The notes under the pieces are model-generated. The model searched no databases. It saw only the letters and a list, made by a program, of their open reading frames with translations, and was not told where the DNA came from. A DNA stretch of 38,756 nt from CAZOWM01 sp964583615 (GTDB taxonomy: Bacteria; Spirochaetota; B62-G9; DRHN01), in NCBI GenBank assembly GCA_964583615.1, contig CAZOWM010000033.1, positions 1 to 38,756 on the forward strand, written 5' to 3'. Each line of letters starts with the position of its first letter. Position 1 is the first letter of the stretch. This document shows positions 9,411 through 17,621 of the stretch, one piece after another. Both the position numbers and the translations under genes were made by a program.

Positions 9411-9777
9411 CGTTCGCTCCCTCTTTTTATCAAAGTTTGGTCTTTTATTGCTTTTCGGCATTATATCATTCTATCTTATCAATGTAAAACCGGTGAAAGA
9501 ATTTTTTTTTGAATCATGTATGGGCTATGAGCCCATCCGATCTAGAGGGTATGAAGAAAGCATAAAAATCGAAACACGTGTATTTTTACATATCAGATAA
9601 GGTGTGAATCCTATTCAAGTGAATTTAATCAGTCATTCAGATAGCTCTTTGAAATATTGTGTTTGTTTTGTGCTCGGATATCTGTTATATAGTGAAAGAG
9701 AAGTTTTTTCCTCGATATGGTCGCCTCGTCTGACTACAACAATCCTTTGTGCTCACATTGATCGGAGTGAGGGAGCC
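9411..9777. promoter_or_regulatory. Divergent intergenic region with promoter and palindrome
   Basis: It separates the leftward flavodoxin from the rightward DHH gene. TTGTTT at 9663-9668, a 17-base spacer and TATATA at 9686-9691 make a plausible sigma-70 promoter, and a TGT just upstream of the -10 gives it an extended -10 look. Its start point near 9698 lies downstream of a GTG at 9604, which supports the later start chosen for the DHH gene. A perfect palindrome, ATGGGCT-ATG-AGCCCAT, lies at 9520-9536. It has no T-run after it on either strand, so it looks more like an operator than a terminator. Confidence 0.5.
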
Positions 9778-10827
9778 GTGCAGTGCCAGAATGATGAAAG
9801 CACAGAAGCAATAACGAAACTCGACAGAATACTCGGCGGCAAGCAGCACCTCCTGATAATCATTCACAATACCCCTGACCCGGATGCGATCGCTTCTGCC
9901 GCTGCGCTCGGGTATATCGTTGAAAAGCGTTATGGAATACAAACGAGTATCGCATACGGCGGGATCGTCAGCAGAGCTGAAAACCGAGAGATGATCCGTA
10001 AACTGAACATACACATGAAGCAGATCAGCAGAATAAGCCTTTCCAAATACGATTGTATCGCTCTCGCGGATACACAACCCGGTTCAGGCAACAATTCTTT
10101 CCCAGCGGGTGCATCATGCCAGATCGTCATTGACCACCATCCGAAGCGTAAAAGCAGGGGCGTACAGTTCGAGCTCATCGACCCGGGTATAGGGGCGACT
10201 TCGACGCTGCTCGTCGATCTTATGCGGGAAAACGGGATTGAAATCCCTCCTGACCTGGCGACAGCACTCGTCTATGCCATCACATCGGAAACCCAGAATA
10301 TGACAAGAGAGACCACTGCGAGGGACATCAGCGCCTATATGTTTGTGTACCAGAGGGCAAATATACGAAAGCTCGCACAGATCATTACCCCCCGGTTGAA
10401 ACAGACATACTATGAAGCGCTCGCAAAGACCCTGAACCGCGCACGTATATACCGAAACGCGATATGTGCCAATATTGGCAAAATCCCCAATCCGGAAACC
10501 GTCTCGGAAATGGCGAACTTTCTTCTGAGGCGTGAAAGAATCGGATGGTGCCTCTGTACCGGGCACTTCAAGAACAGGCTCATCCTCTCAATCCGTTCCT
10601 CAAACGCCAATGCGAAAGCGAACGAGTTGATTCATCGCCTTGTCCCGAATATGAACACGGTGGGCGGCCACGAGATGAGTGCAGGAGGATACATTCCGCT
10701 CGAAGAAGGAAATAACCAGGAAGTGATGGAGCTCGAGGTCAGGCTTCTGAGGGATTTTTCAACCCTTCTCGGCTATAAAAACGTGAACTGGAAATCACTG
10801 CTGGAAAAGCGTGAAACACTGCCCTGA
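9778..10827 (+). CDS. DHH/DHHA1-family phosphoesterase
   Basis: The catalytic motifs of the DHH superfamily are present in order: HNTPDPDAIASA near the N-terminus, ADTQPG, the eponymous DHHP, and near the C-terminus the DHHA1 motif VGGHEMSAGG. Family members are Mn-dependent phosphodiesterases that cleave cyclic dinucleotides, pApA/nanoRNA or similar substrates. This 349-residue protein has the NrnA-like layout without extra sensor domains. I choose GTG 9778, with GGAG ten bases upstream and downstream of the mapped promoter; the open frame extends back to 9604 without a ribosome-binding site. The exact substrate cannot be assigned. Confidence 0.85.
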   Translation: MQCQNDESTEAITKLDRILGGKQHLLIIIHNTPDPDAIASAAALGYIVEKRYGIQTSIAYGGIVSRAENREMIRKLNIHMKQISRISLSKYDCIALADTQPGSGNNSFPAGASCQIVIDHHPKRKSRGVQFELIDPGIGATSTLLVDLMRENGIEIPPDLATALVYAITSETQNMTRETTARDISAYMFVYQRANIRKLAQIITPRLKQTYYEALAKTLNRARIYRNAICANIGKIPNPETVSEMANFLLRRERIGWCLCTGHFKNRLILSIRSSNANAKANELIHRLVPNMNTVGGHEMSAGGYIPLEEGNNQEVMELEVRLLRDFSTLLGYKNVNWKSLLEKRETLP

Positions 10828-10910
10828 AACCTCAGAAGTTTTGCGCTCTGTTTCCTCTTTTCAATAAAGACAGAAGAGCACCGTTGATGCGTTTTTGCCT
10901 CTCCTGTGTG

Positions 10911-11675
10911 TTAATCCATATAATATCCGCCGTTGATGTTTACCGTTTCACCGGTGATGAATGATGATTCATCTGATGCGAGAAACATCATCAGATAGGA
11001 CATGTCATGTACCGTACCGAGTCTTTTCAAAGGTATTTTATCTGCGATGCTCTTTTTCTTTTCTTCATCCCAGTAGCTCATCATCGTTGTCATCACTGCA
11101 TGCGGCGCAATGGCATTGACGGTAATGCCGTAAGGGCCCAGTGCGCGTGCGGCAGACCGTGTCATGGTAATGACGGCGCCTTTTGAGCCTCCATACACGA
11201 TGTAGGTTGTATTGTCTCCCCGTTTACCTGTAATAGATGCGACATTTACAATTCGCCCGTATTTCTGAGATTTCATTATCGGAGTCACGGCACGGATTGC
11301 ATAGAGCACCCCTTTTACGTTTATGTCAAGAGTTCTGTCGATCATTTCGTCGCTCAGTTCCTCAATGGTCCCTGTTTTCAGAAGCCCTGCATTATTGATG
11401 AGTATGTCAACCCGGCCGAAGCTCTCTATGGTTTTCTGAATCATTTCGTCCACCTGTTTTCGTACCGAGACGTCACAGAGCAGTCCCAGGCATTGTCCCC
11501 CCGCTGAGTTTATCTCTTTGACAACATCATCAATCTTATCCTGGAGGATATCCGATATCACCACTTGTGCTCCCTCGGCAGCCATGTCAACCGCAACCTG
11601 TTTTCCCATGCCCTGACCGGCGCCTGTGACAATTGCTACTTTTCCTTCGAACCGATTCTGACTTCGTGCAGCCAT
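10911..11675 (-). CDS. Short-chain dehydrogenase/reductase (SDR)
   Basis: 254 residues, a classical SDR. The nucleotide-binding TGAGQGMG lies at about residue 17, followed by CDVS, NNAG, the catalytic Ser in VNVASITG, and the YGGSK (Tyr-Lys) active-site pair. The C-terminus FITGETVNINGGYYMD is the usual end of sugar or polyol dehydrogenases in this family. The acidic residue after the second strand (VVISD) suggests NAD rather than NADP. The start ATG 11675 has AAGGAG upstream. It is divergent to the sugar kinase with a shared 543-bp control region, so a role in oxidising the imported sugar alcohol or reducing the sugar is inferred. Confidence 0.9.
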   Translation of the reverse strand: MAARSQNRFEGKVAIVTGAGQGMGKQVAVDMAAEGAQVVISDILQDKIDDVVKEINSAGGQCLGLLCDVSVRKQVDEMIQKTIESFGRVDILINNAGLLKTGTIEELSDEMIDRTLDINVKGVLYAIRAVTPIMKSQKYGRIVNVASITGKRGDNTTYIVYGGSKGAVITMTRSAARALGPYGITVNAIAPHAVMTTMMSYWDEEKKKSIADKIPLKRLGTVHDMSYLMMFLASDESSFITGETVNINGGYYMD

Positions 11676-11710
11676 GACTATATTCTCCTTCTCTCTAAGT
11701 TGTATTGTAC

Positions 11711-11729
11711 TGATAATATGTTAACATAT
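11711..11729. promoter_or_regulatory. Possible weak DeoR-type operator and palindrome near SDR
   Basis: TGATAATATGTTAACA (11711-11726) matches the island operator at 11 of 16 positions and overlaps the perfect palindrome ATATGTTAACATAT. It lies 36-54 bases upstream of the SDR start, where a repressor could act. The match is much weaker than the four other sites and could be chance in AT-rich DNA. Confidence 0.3.
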
Positions 11730-11956
11730 ATTGATTAAAATATAACAAATTATAAAAATAATTCAAAACAAATTACACTGTTTTGTACAACGGTTTTACA
11801 AATACCACCACAGAGCACATCATGCTCTGAGAGGCACGAACTTTTTCTCTATTATAATAATGGAATTGGTGAAATCAAAAGGAATTAAATGAAAATCATG
11901 GATAATTGGTTCTTGGCGAATAATTCAGATATTCAAACGATTTTCGGATCTTTAAA

Positions 11957-11988
11957 TTTTTAACTATGAAAATAAATATAGTTAAAAA
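11957..11988. repeat. AT-only inverted repeat
   Basis: TTTTTAACTAT and its exact reverse complement ATAGTTAAAAA flank a 10-base loop, giving an 11-bp stem. It contains almost no G or C, so it is a weak terminator at best. It overlaps the start of the dispersed repeat copy at 11969-12029. The function is unknown. Confidence 0.6.
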
Positions 11989-12029
11989 GAGCTCATTATT
12001 GAGTTGGTGAATTCATTACCACCGACTAA
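11969..12029 (+). repeat. Dispersed 61-bp repeat, copy A
   Basis: Matches 38645-38705 without gaps at 50 of 61 positions (about 82 percent). The best conserved blocks are TTGGTGAATT and CGACTAATTA. Both copies are intergenic and in the same orientation. It is not part of any recognisable insertion sequence. Confidence 0.7.
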
Positions 12030-12079
12030 TTATTTGTCCTCTCCGAGTGCATGTCATTACTCGTCTGTGGATAAAGGAG

Positions 12080-12107
12080 TTGACAAACACATATGAAATG
12101 TTACTAT
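12080..12107 (+). promoter_or_regulatory. Sigma-70 promoter of sugar kinase
   Basis: A perfect -35 TTGACA (12080-12085) is followed after 16 bases by TACTAT (12102-12107). Transcription would start about 100 bases before the kinase ATG. Confidence 0.6.
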
Positions 12108-12114
12108 TATCACA
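12099..12114 (-). promoter_or_regulatory. Predicted DeoR-family operator, kinase promoter
   Basis: Read on the minus strand the site is TGTGATAATAGTAACA, 14 of 16 identical to the site at the BMC promoter. It covers the -10 element, so bound protein should block transcription. Confidence 0.6.
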
Positions 12115-12218
12115 ATTTATGGTATATATTGATCGTGTTGTTTGAATTTGATAATCATTCTCAATAAAAGAGAATAATATATACTTTTCCTCACGGATGA
12201 CAGAAAAGGAGAAAACCA

Positions 12219-13781
12219 ATGGCTGATATGATGTATATGGCGGGAATGGATATCGGTACCACAGGAGTGAAGACCCTCATTACTGATGAAAACGGAAATG
12301 AAATAGGAATGGCCTACAGGGAGTATCCCTGCACATACCCCCATCCGGGCTGGGTGGAACAGGATGTGGATGTTATGTGGAACAGGATCTGCGAGACCAC
12401 GAATGAGGTGATATCCAAAAATGGCATTGACCCACGGGCAATAAAGTCTCTCGGTATCTCGAGCCAGAGAGGAACGTTTATACCTGTGGATAAAGAAATC
12501 AGGCCTCTCGGCAGTTCAATCGTATGGGCTGATGTGAGAGCGGATCGTGAAGTTGAATGGATAAAAGAGGAGATCGGCGAAGTTCGATTTCACGAGATAA
12601 CGGGGGTCCCTCTCTCGGGTATGTGGGCATACCCAAAAATGAAATGGTATATCGACAACGGGAATACTATGTTTGAGAAAACGCACAAGATACTCAATGG
12701 ACAGGAATACTTTCTTTTCAAACTCGGAGCTGAAGATATCTCAACAGACCCTGCATCGATCACCTTAAACGGAATGATGGACATAGAGAAACTGAATTGG
12801 AGTGAAGAACTATGCGAGAGGATCGGCCTTCCTCTCGAGAAGCTCCCGCCGATGGGAACGACAGCCCGGCAGGTCGGAGTAATATCGAAGAAAGCAAGTG
12901 AGGAGACCGGTTTTGTAACGGGAATGCCCATTTCTATTGGGGCAGGTGATCAACAGTGCGCCGCGATTGGCGCCGGTGTAGTGAGAGAGGGAATGGCTGA
13001 GATTACAATCGGTACGGGTATGGTAATTGTCGCCCATATTGACACACGGAGAAAAGACCCGAAAAGAAAAGTGTTAATTGGCGGATCGGGAATACCGCGC
13101 AAGTGGAACATGGAGGGAATCAATTACACATCAGGAGCTGCTCTGCGGTGGTGGAGGGATGTATACGGGGGTGAGGAGCTTCGCTGTGCGGGTGAGCTGG
13201 GATTGGATGTCTATGATGTAATCACACTTGAGGCATCGAAGAGCCCTCCGGGGAGCAGAGGTTTTATCTTCTTCCCATGTTTTCAGGGCCAGTGTACTCC
13301 TTACTATCATGATTTCGCAAGGGGCGGGAGCATAGGGCTGTCGTTCATCCATGATAAAAAGGACATGGCACGAGCAATCATGGAAGGTGTGACATTTGAG
13401 ATTAACATGGTTATTGCCGCGATGGAAGAGGTGATCGGCAAGAAGTTTGATGCCCTGCGCATTTCAGGAGGCGGCTCGAAGTCACATCTGTGGAACCAGA
13501 TACAATCTGATGTATACGGCAGGGCGGTCGAACAGTTAAGGGTATCGGAATGCGCGACAATCGGCGCAGCGATTCTTGGTGCGGTCGGCTGTAAGATATT
13601 TACTTCAGTTGAAGAAGCGGTGAAGAAAATGGTTCACACCTATGATACCATAGAACCTGATTTAAAAAATCACGCGATGTACACAGAGGGATTTCAGTTG
13701 TTCAAAGAGGTTTTTGAAGTGCTTATGAAAAATAACCTGTACAGGAAAATCGCGGATTACCAAAATAAATACTGGGGATAA
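12219..13781 (+). CDS. FGGY-family carbohydrate kinase
   Basis: 520 residues, full length for the family. The N-terminal phosphate-binding loop is MDIGTTGVKT, the substrate/catalytic segment is GAGDQQCAAIGAG (about residue 241; the Asp is the expected base), and the adenosine motif is ISGGGSKSHLWNQI (about residue 415). FGGY kinases phosphorylate ketopentoses, polyols, tetritols and similar C3-C7 substrates, and the motifs here do not tell which. It has an AAGGAG site before its ATG and is followed 11 bases later by a TIM homologue, so the two form an operon. It shares a predicted operator with the sugar importer and the BMC operon, so it most likely phosphorylates the imported sugar in the cytosol. 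Confidence 0.9.
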   Translation: MADMMYMAGMDIGTTGVKTLITDENGNEIGMAYREYPCTYPHPGWVEQDVDVMWNRICETTNEVISKNGIDPRAIKSLGISSQRGTFIPVDKEIRPLGSSIVWADVRADREVEWIKEEIGEVRFHEITGVPLSGMWAYPKMKWYIDNGNTMFEKTHKILNGQEYFLFKLGAEDISTDPASITLNGMMDIEKLNWSEELCERIGLPLEKLPPMGTTARQVGVISKKASEETGFVTGMPISIGAGDQQCAAIGAGVVREGMAEITIGTGMVIVAHIDTRRKDPKRKVLIGGSGIPRKWNMEGINYTSGAALRWWRDVYGGEELRCAGELGLDVYDVITLEASKSPPGSRGFIFFPCFQGQCTPYYHDFARGGSIGLSFIHDKKDMARAIMEGVTFEINMVIAAMEEVIGKKFDALRISGGGSKSHLWNQIQSDVYGRAVEQLRVSECATIGAAILGAVGCKIFTSVEEAVKKMVHTYDTIEPDLKNHAMYTEGFQLFKEVFEVLMKNNLYRKIADYQNKYWG

Positions 13782-13792
13782 AAGAGGAGTGA

Positions 13793-14566
13793 ATGAAAAA
13801 GGCACTTGTAATTGCCAACTGGAAGATGAATAAAACGCTTGAGGAAGCACGGTTATTCATCCGAACTATACGCGATGCGTTCGAAAAAGAGAAGAGTGTC
13901 ACGATTGTAATACTGGTTCCTTACCCGTACATCGCAGCTCTCTCATCTTTTTGCAGGGGATCCAACATAGATATTGGAGCAGAAAATATGTTTCACGATG
14001 AGTGGGGGAAATATACCGGTGAAGTGTCTGCTCCAATGCTCGCATGCGTTGGATGTGCGTATGTTATGCTCGGGCACTCGTTTAGAAGGGGATATTTCGG
14101 GGAAGATGATGAAGAGATAAATCGCAGGTTTCTGATCGCGCTGAAGCATGAGATTATTCCTGTTGTTTGCATTGGCGAGACAATAGAAGAAAAAAACGCG
14201 GGTATAATGAACACTGTGCTCGGGAGGCAGGTGAAGAAATGTTTCAACGGAGTGAAAAAAGATCAGTATTTCTGGATAATTTATGAGCCTCGATGGGCCA
14301 TTGGAACAGGAGTAACACCTCAATTGGAGGAGATTGGAAAGACACATCTGGATATCAAAGAGCTGGTGCTCGAATATTACGGGAAAGAGATCGCCGAACG
14401 TGTTCCCGTCGTGTACGGAGGAAGTGTGCAGTCGCAAAATGTTTTTGATATTTATTCACAGAAAGGAGTTGACGGTGTCGGTTTCGGCGGATGCAGCCTT
14501 GATATTGAATGTTTCTCGGACGCAATTGCGCACGCGGTTCGTGCGTATAAGGACCGCCCCCTGTAA
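13793..14566 (+). CDS. Divergent triosephosphate-isomerase homologue
   Basis: 257 residues, TIM-barrel length. NWKMN (Lys11), GHS (His95) and YEP (Glu165) keep the three catalytic residues in canonical spacing. YGGSV and a GG-x-S-L phosphate loop are also there. However, the nearly invariant GHSERR reads GHSFRR (Phe97 for Glu97), AQN reads AEN, YEPVWAIGTG reads YEPRWAIGTG and the last loop is GVGFGGCSL. A canonical TIM is encoded 11 kb downstream, so this one need not do the glycolytic job. Family precedents are the TIM-like tetrulose-phosphate isomerases (EryH/LerI) of erythritol and threitol pathways, which pair with a kinase as here. Whether this is one of them is inference. An AGAGGAG site precedes the ATG. 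Confidence 0.85.
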   Translation: MKKALVIANWKMNKTLEEARLFIRTIRDAFEKEKSVTIVILVPYPYIAALSSFCRGSNIDIGAENMFHDEWGKYTGEVSAPMLACVGCAYVMLGHSFRRGYFGEDDEEINRRFLIALKHEIIPVVCIGETIEEKNAGIMNTVLGRQVKKCFNGVKKDQYFWIIYEPRWAIGTGVTPQLEEIGKTHLDIKELVLEYYGKEIAERVPVVYGGSVQSQNVFDIYSQKGVDGVGFGGCSLDIECFSDAIAHAVRAYKDRPL

Positions 14567-14589
14567 AGATAAGCGAGATCTTTTTTTTT
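14565..14589 (+). terminator. Possible weak terminator after kinase-TIM operon
   Basis: AAAGAT, a 7-base loop and ATCTTT, then a run of T to 14589. The stem is short and A:U rich, but the position right after the stop codon and the T-run are what a terminator would show. Confidence 0.4.
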
Positions 14590-14590
14590 C

Positions 14591-14619
14591 TTGACGGCGC
14601 GCTCGTGTATAGTTAGCAT
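14591..14619 (+). promoter_or_regulatory. Promoter of sugar ABC importer operon
   Basis: TTGACG (14591-14596), a 17-base spacer and TAGCAT (14614-14619). It lies directly behind the terminator-like sequence. Transcription from here would leave a 5' leader of about 310 bases. Confidence 0.5.
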
Positions 14620-14626
14620 AGTAACA
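14611..14626 (+). promoter_or_regulatory. Predicted DeoR-family operator, ABC importer promoter
   Basis: AGTTAGCATAGTAACA, 13 of 16 identical to the BMC-promoter site and overlapping the -10 element. A further partly symmetric CACAAATTGTG follows immediately (14625-14635). Confidence 0.55.
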
Positions 14627-14938
14627 CAAATTGTGAAAATTTATAACATATATGCCATATTTTTATTGTAATTATTAATGAATTTCACATATATATCAAC
14701 CCTGTCCATTGAACAAGCAGAGATATTCACATACATATAACTATGATTCGTGAACTTTACGTTTTTTATACTGATTGAAGTACCTGTGAGCTATGTAAGC
14801 CGCCGAGGCGGGCTGTCATGTGCACAATCAATTTCGGAAGGAGGTGAATAAAAGAGAAAAAAGTGACGTACGGTTTATGAAGATTGGTGGAAAAACTAAA
14901 CAAATTATTCAATAAGTTTAAAATGTATGGAGGAAAAA
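14627..14938 (+). other. Long 5' leader of ABC importer operon
   Basis: About 310 bases without a supported gene. It contains a GC-rich stem, AGCCGCC-GA-GGCGGGCT with one bulged C (14798-14814), in otherwise AT-rich DNA. It also has a perfect Shine-Dalgarno-like AAGGAGGTGA at 14838-14847 that is not followed by a credible start at normal spacing. It matches no riboswitch consensus that I can recognise. Confidence 0.4.
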
Positions 14939-15949
14939 ATGTTTCGAAAAATTTTACTTGTTACACTGGGAGTGATGGTTCTCGCTGCGTGCGGAGCGTT
15001 ATTTCTATTCGCGAGCGGGAACAAAGAGAAAGGTGAAGAACAGCTTGAAATTGTGATGGTCGCAAAACATGAGGGTATTTCATGGTTTGATGACATGCGG
15101 GTAGGGGTCGAACAATTTGGAAAGGATTACGGGGTAAATGCATATCAGATCGCCCCTGAGGGCGGTGATCCCGCAAAGCAGGTTCAAATGACCGAAGACC
15201 TCATTGCAAAAGGGGTAGACGCAATAGCTGTTGTTCCAAATGACCCTCTCTCCATGGTTCCTGTGCTTAAAAAAGCCAAAGAAGCGGGAATAGTGACTGT
15301 CAGCCACGAGGCTCAGCAGCTTGAGGGAATCGTTGACTGGGATATGGAAGCGTTCGTGAACGAGGACTTTGGAAGATTGATGTTCAGCGCCCTCGCGGAG
15401 GCAATGAATTATGAAGGGAAGTACACGGGGTGCGTCGGTGCGCTTACAATGGAAACTCATATGCAGTGGTGGAATGCGGGCGTAGCGCTTCAAAAGCAGA
15501 AATGGCCCAAAATGCAGCTGGTAACGGACGGCCCAATCGAAGATAAGAATGATGAGAAGCTCGCATATGATAAAGTCGTAGAGATTCTCAAAACCTATCC
15601 GGATCTGAAGGGAATATATGGATGTACTGTTGCCACCTGCGCGATGGGGGCGCTTGCGCTCGAAGAGCGTGGAATAGAAAGGGTCAAGGTTGCCGGTTTG
15701 GGCCTGCCTTCCGTAAATGGACCGTACCTCAAATCAGGCTTTCTGTATCGAGCGCACTGCTGGAGGCCGGCTGATGCGGGATATGTGAGCTGTCTGATTG
15801 CGTATAAGGTACTGATGGGTGAAGAGATCGCAGATGGAGTGAATCTTGTGAAGTCGGGATATGAGAATTGCAATATAGAAGGCGGAATCGTTTTCGGGAA
15901 CGCGCCGCTGGTGCTCTCAGCTGATAATGTGGATGACTATCAGTTCTAA
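14939..15949 (+). CDS. Sugar ABC transporter, periplasmic substrate-binding lipoprotein
   Basis: The start is ATG 14939 (MFRKILLVTLG), with GGAGG five bases upstream; an in-frame ATG four codons earlier lacks such a site. The leader ends in LAAC (Cys18), a perfect lipobox, though the residues after Cys are unusually hydrophobic. The 336-residue protein is a type I periplasmic binding protein of the RbsB/RhaS/LsrB cluster: VGVEQFGKDYGVNAY, EDLIAKGVDAIAVVPNDPLSMVPVLKKAKEAGI, GIYGCTV and a final VNLVKSGYENCNIEGGIVFGNAPLVL. It binds an unknown sugar or polyol. It is the first gene of the importer operon. Confidence 0.9.
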   Translation: MFRKILLVTLGVMVLAACGALFLFASGNKEKGEEQLEIVMVAKHEGISWFDDMRVGVEQFGKDYGVNAYQIAPEGGDPAKQVQMTEDLIAKGVDAIAVVPNDPLSMVPVLKKAKEAGIVTVSHEAQQLEGIVDWDMEAFVNEDFGRLMFSALAEAMNYEGKYTGCVGALTMETHMQWWNAGVALQKQKWPKMQLVTDGPIEDKNDEKLAYDKVVEILKTYPDLKGIYGCTVATCAMGALALEERGIERVKVAGLGLPSVNGPYLKSGFLYRAHCWRPADAGYVSCLIAYKVLMGEEIADGVNLVKSGYENCNIEGGIVFGNAPLVLSADNVDDYQF

Positions 15950-16065
15950 AGTCAGTATAATTGAAAGTTGTTTGACCGGGTTGGCTTGAAGACATGGGTT
16001 TTCAAGGCAACCCGGCCTGTAAATACTTGGGACACACGCTTCATAAAGTCAGCGGGAATAAACTT

Positions 16066-17586
16066 ATGAATAATGACTTTTTAGTGGTGAATAATATTAG
16101 CAAATCCTATGTAGGGGTAAAGGCGCTCGATAAAGTGAGCCTTACTGTGCAGAAGGCGAAAATTCACTGCCTTGTCGGTGAAAACGGCTCCGGCAAATCC
16201 ACCCTTATCAAAGCGATCGCCGGCGTCATTCCGATAGATGAAGGTGAGATTGTGATTAACGGGCACCCTTACAGGTACCTCCGTGCTATTGATTCGATAC
16301 GTGATGGTATACAGGTTATCTACCAGGATCTGTCCCTGTTCCCAAACCTCACCATTGCGGAGAACATATCTCTCAATGAGATGGTTGAAAGAAGAAAAAC
16401 ATTTCTCAATTGGAAAGCGGTAAAAGAGTTCTCCTTGAGTGAGCTGGAAAAAATTGGGATTCATCTGAACGTTGACGATCTTGTGGAAGATCTCTCCATG
16501 GCAAATAAACAGGTTGTTGCAATTGTTCGGGCCCTCACACAGGGAGCGCATCTCATCATCATGGATGAGCCGACCACAGCGCTCACGAAGAAGGAGATTG
16601 ATTCTCTGTTTTCGATAATATTGGACCTCAAGAACCGGGGTATTCCCACACTGTTCGTCAGTCATAAGCTCAGTGAGGTTCTGGAGATTTCAGAAAGTGT
16701 CGCTGTCCTGAGAGATGGAAAAATGGTTGGGGAGTTTGAAAGAAGTGAGCTGGATACCGATAAACTCGTTTACCATATGACAGGCAAAAAAATAGAGCAC
16801 ACGACGTTTGATTTTAAAGAAAAAGAGGCTGCTGAAAAGCCTCTGCTCGAGGTGAGGCACCTTACGAAAAGAGGCAATTATACAGATATAAGTTTTACGC
16901 TCAAATCCGGAGAGATACTCGGAATTACGGGGCTTCTCGGGTCAGGAAGGACTGAGCTTGCGCTTTCACTGTTCGGCCTGAATGTACCGAGCTCGGGCGA
17001 GATATTCATGAACGGGAAAAAAATTGTCATTCATTCACCGCGGGATGCAATAAAACATGGAATTAGCTACCTTCCTGAGGACAGGCACATTCAGGGCCTT
17101 TTCTTGGATCAATCTATCGGGAATAATATTATCGCTACTATAACGAGAAAATTATTGAACAAGTTCGGGTTTATAGCAGAAGAAAAGAAGAACAAATCCA
17201 TGAAAAGGTATGCAGAAGAATTGCGGATAAGAACACCCACCCTCGACGCACCGGCAGAAAGCCTGTCTGGAGGAAACCAGCAGCGGGTTGTGATTGCAAA
17301 GTGGCTGGCAACCCTTCCGAAAATTTTTATCCTCGACGGCCCAACTGTGGGTATCGATATCGCCTCAAAAAATGAAATCCATCATATGATAACCAGCCTT
17401 GCTGAGAAAGGTATCGGGATTATCATGATCTCTGATGAGATCAGTGAGGTGTACCATAACTGCAACAGAATCATTATCATGCAAAACGGTGAGAAAATAG
17501 GGGAAGTAAATGCACGAAGCACAACGGAAGATGAGCTCTATGAAATGGTGCAGAAAGAAAGCAAAAGCGCTCACGCCTCAAGCTGA
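16066..17586 (+). CDS. Sugar ABC transporter, tandem ATP-binding protein (RbsA/XylG type)
   Basis: I start at ATG 16066 (MNNDFLVVNNISKSYVG); the frame is open further back but the extra residues are not family-like. Two ABC domains are fused, as in RbsA/MglA. The first has Walker A GENGSGKST and Walker B LIIMDEPT, but a degenerate signature (LSMANKQ). The second has a degenerate Walker A (GLLGSGRTE), an intact signature LSGGNQQ and a Walker B that reads FILDGPTVGID, with Gly at the catalytic Glu position. Only one composite site is therefore expected to hydrolyse ATP, which is common in this transporter family. It energises sugar uptake with the two permeases that follow. Confidence 0.92.
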   Translation: MNNDFLVVNNISKSYVGVKALDKVSLTVQKAKIHCLVGENGSGKSTLIKAIAGVIPIDEGEIVINGHPYRYLRAIDSIRDGIQVIYQDLSLFPNLTIAENISLNEMVERRKTFLNWKAVKEFSLSELEKIGIHLNVDDLVEDLSMANKQVVAIVRALTQGAHLIIMDEPTTALTKKEIDSLFSIILDLKNRGIPTLFVSHKLSEVLEISESVAVLRDGKMVGEFERSELDTDKLVYHMTGKKIEHTTFDFKEKEAAEKPLLEVRHLTKRGNYTDISFTLKSGEILGITGLLGSGRTELALSLFGLNVPSSGEIFMNGKKIVIHSPRDAIKHGISYLPEDRHIQGLFLDQSIGNNIIATITRKLLNKFGFIAEEKKNKSMKRYAEELRIRTPTLDAPAESLSGGNQQRVVIAKWLATLPKIFILDGPTVGIDIASKNEIHHMITSLAEKGIGIIMISDEISEVYHNCNRIIIMQNGEKIGEVNARSTTEDELYEMVQKESKSAHASS

Positions 17587-17621
17587 TCACACACTCATGA
17601 GATATACGCGAAAGGAAGTCC

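Larger units (their letters stand above)
11676..12218. other. Divergent intergenic control region, SDR / sugar kinase
   Basis: 543 bases, strongly AT-rich, with no convincing ORF. It contains a perfect 14-bp palindrome near the SDR start (ATATGTTAACATAT, 11716-11729), an 11-bp inverted repeat (11957-11988), one copy of a 61-bp dispersed repeat (11969-12029), and the kinase promoter with its operator (12080-12114). The middle part, 11740-11950, shows nothing I recognise. Confidence 0.7.

Noticed and set aside
14844..14915. 23-codon ORF starting at GTG within AAGGAGGTGA in the importer leader
   Set aside because: The start codon overlaps the Shine-Dalgarno itself and the peptide has no recognisable pattern.
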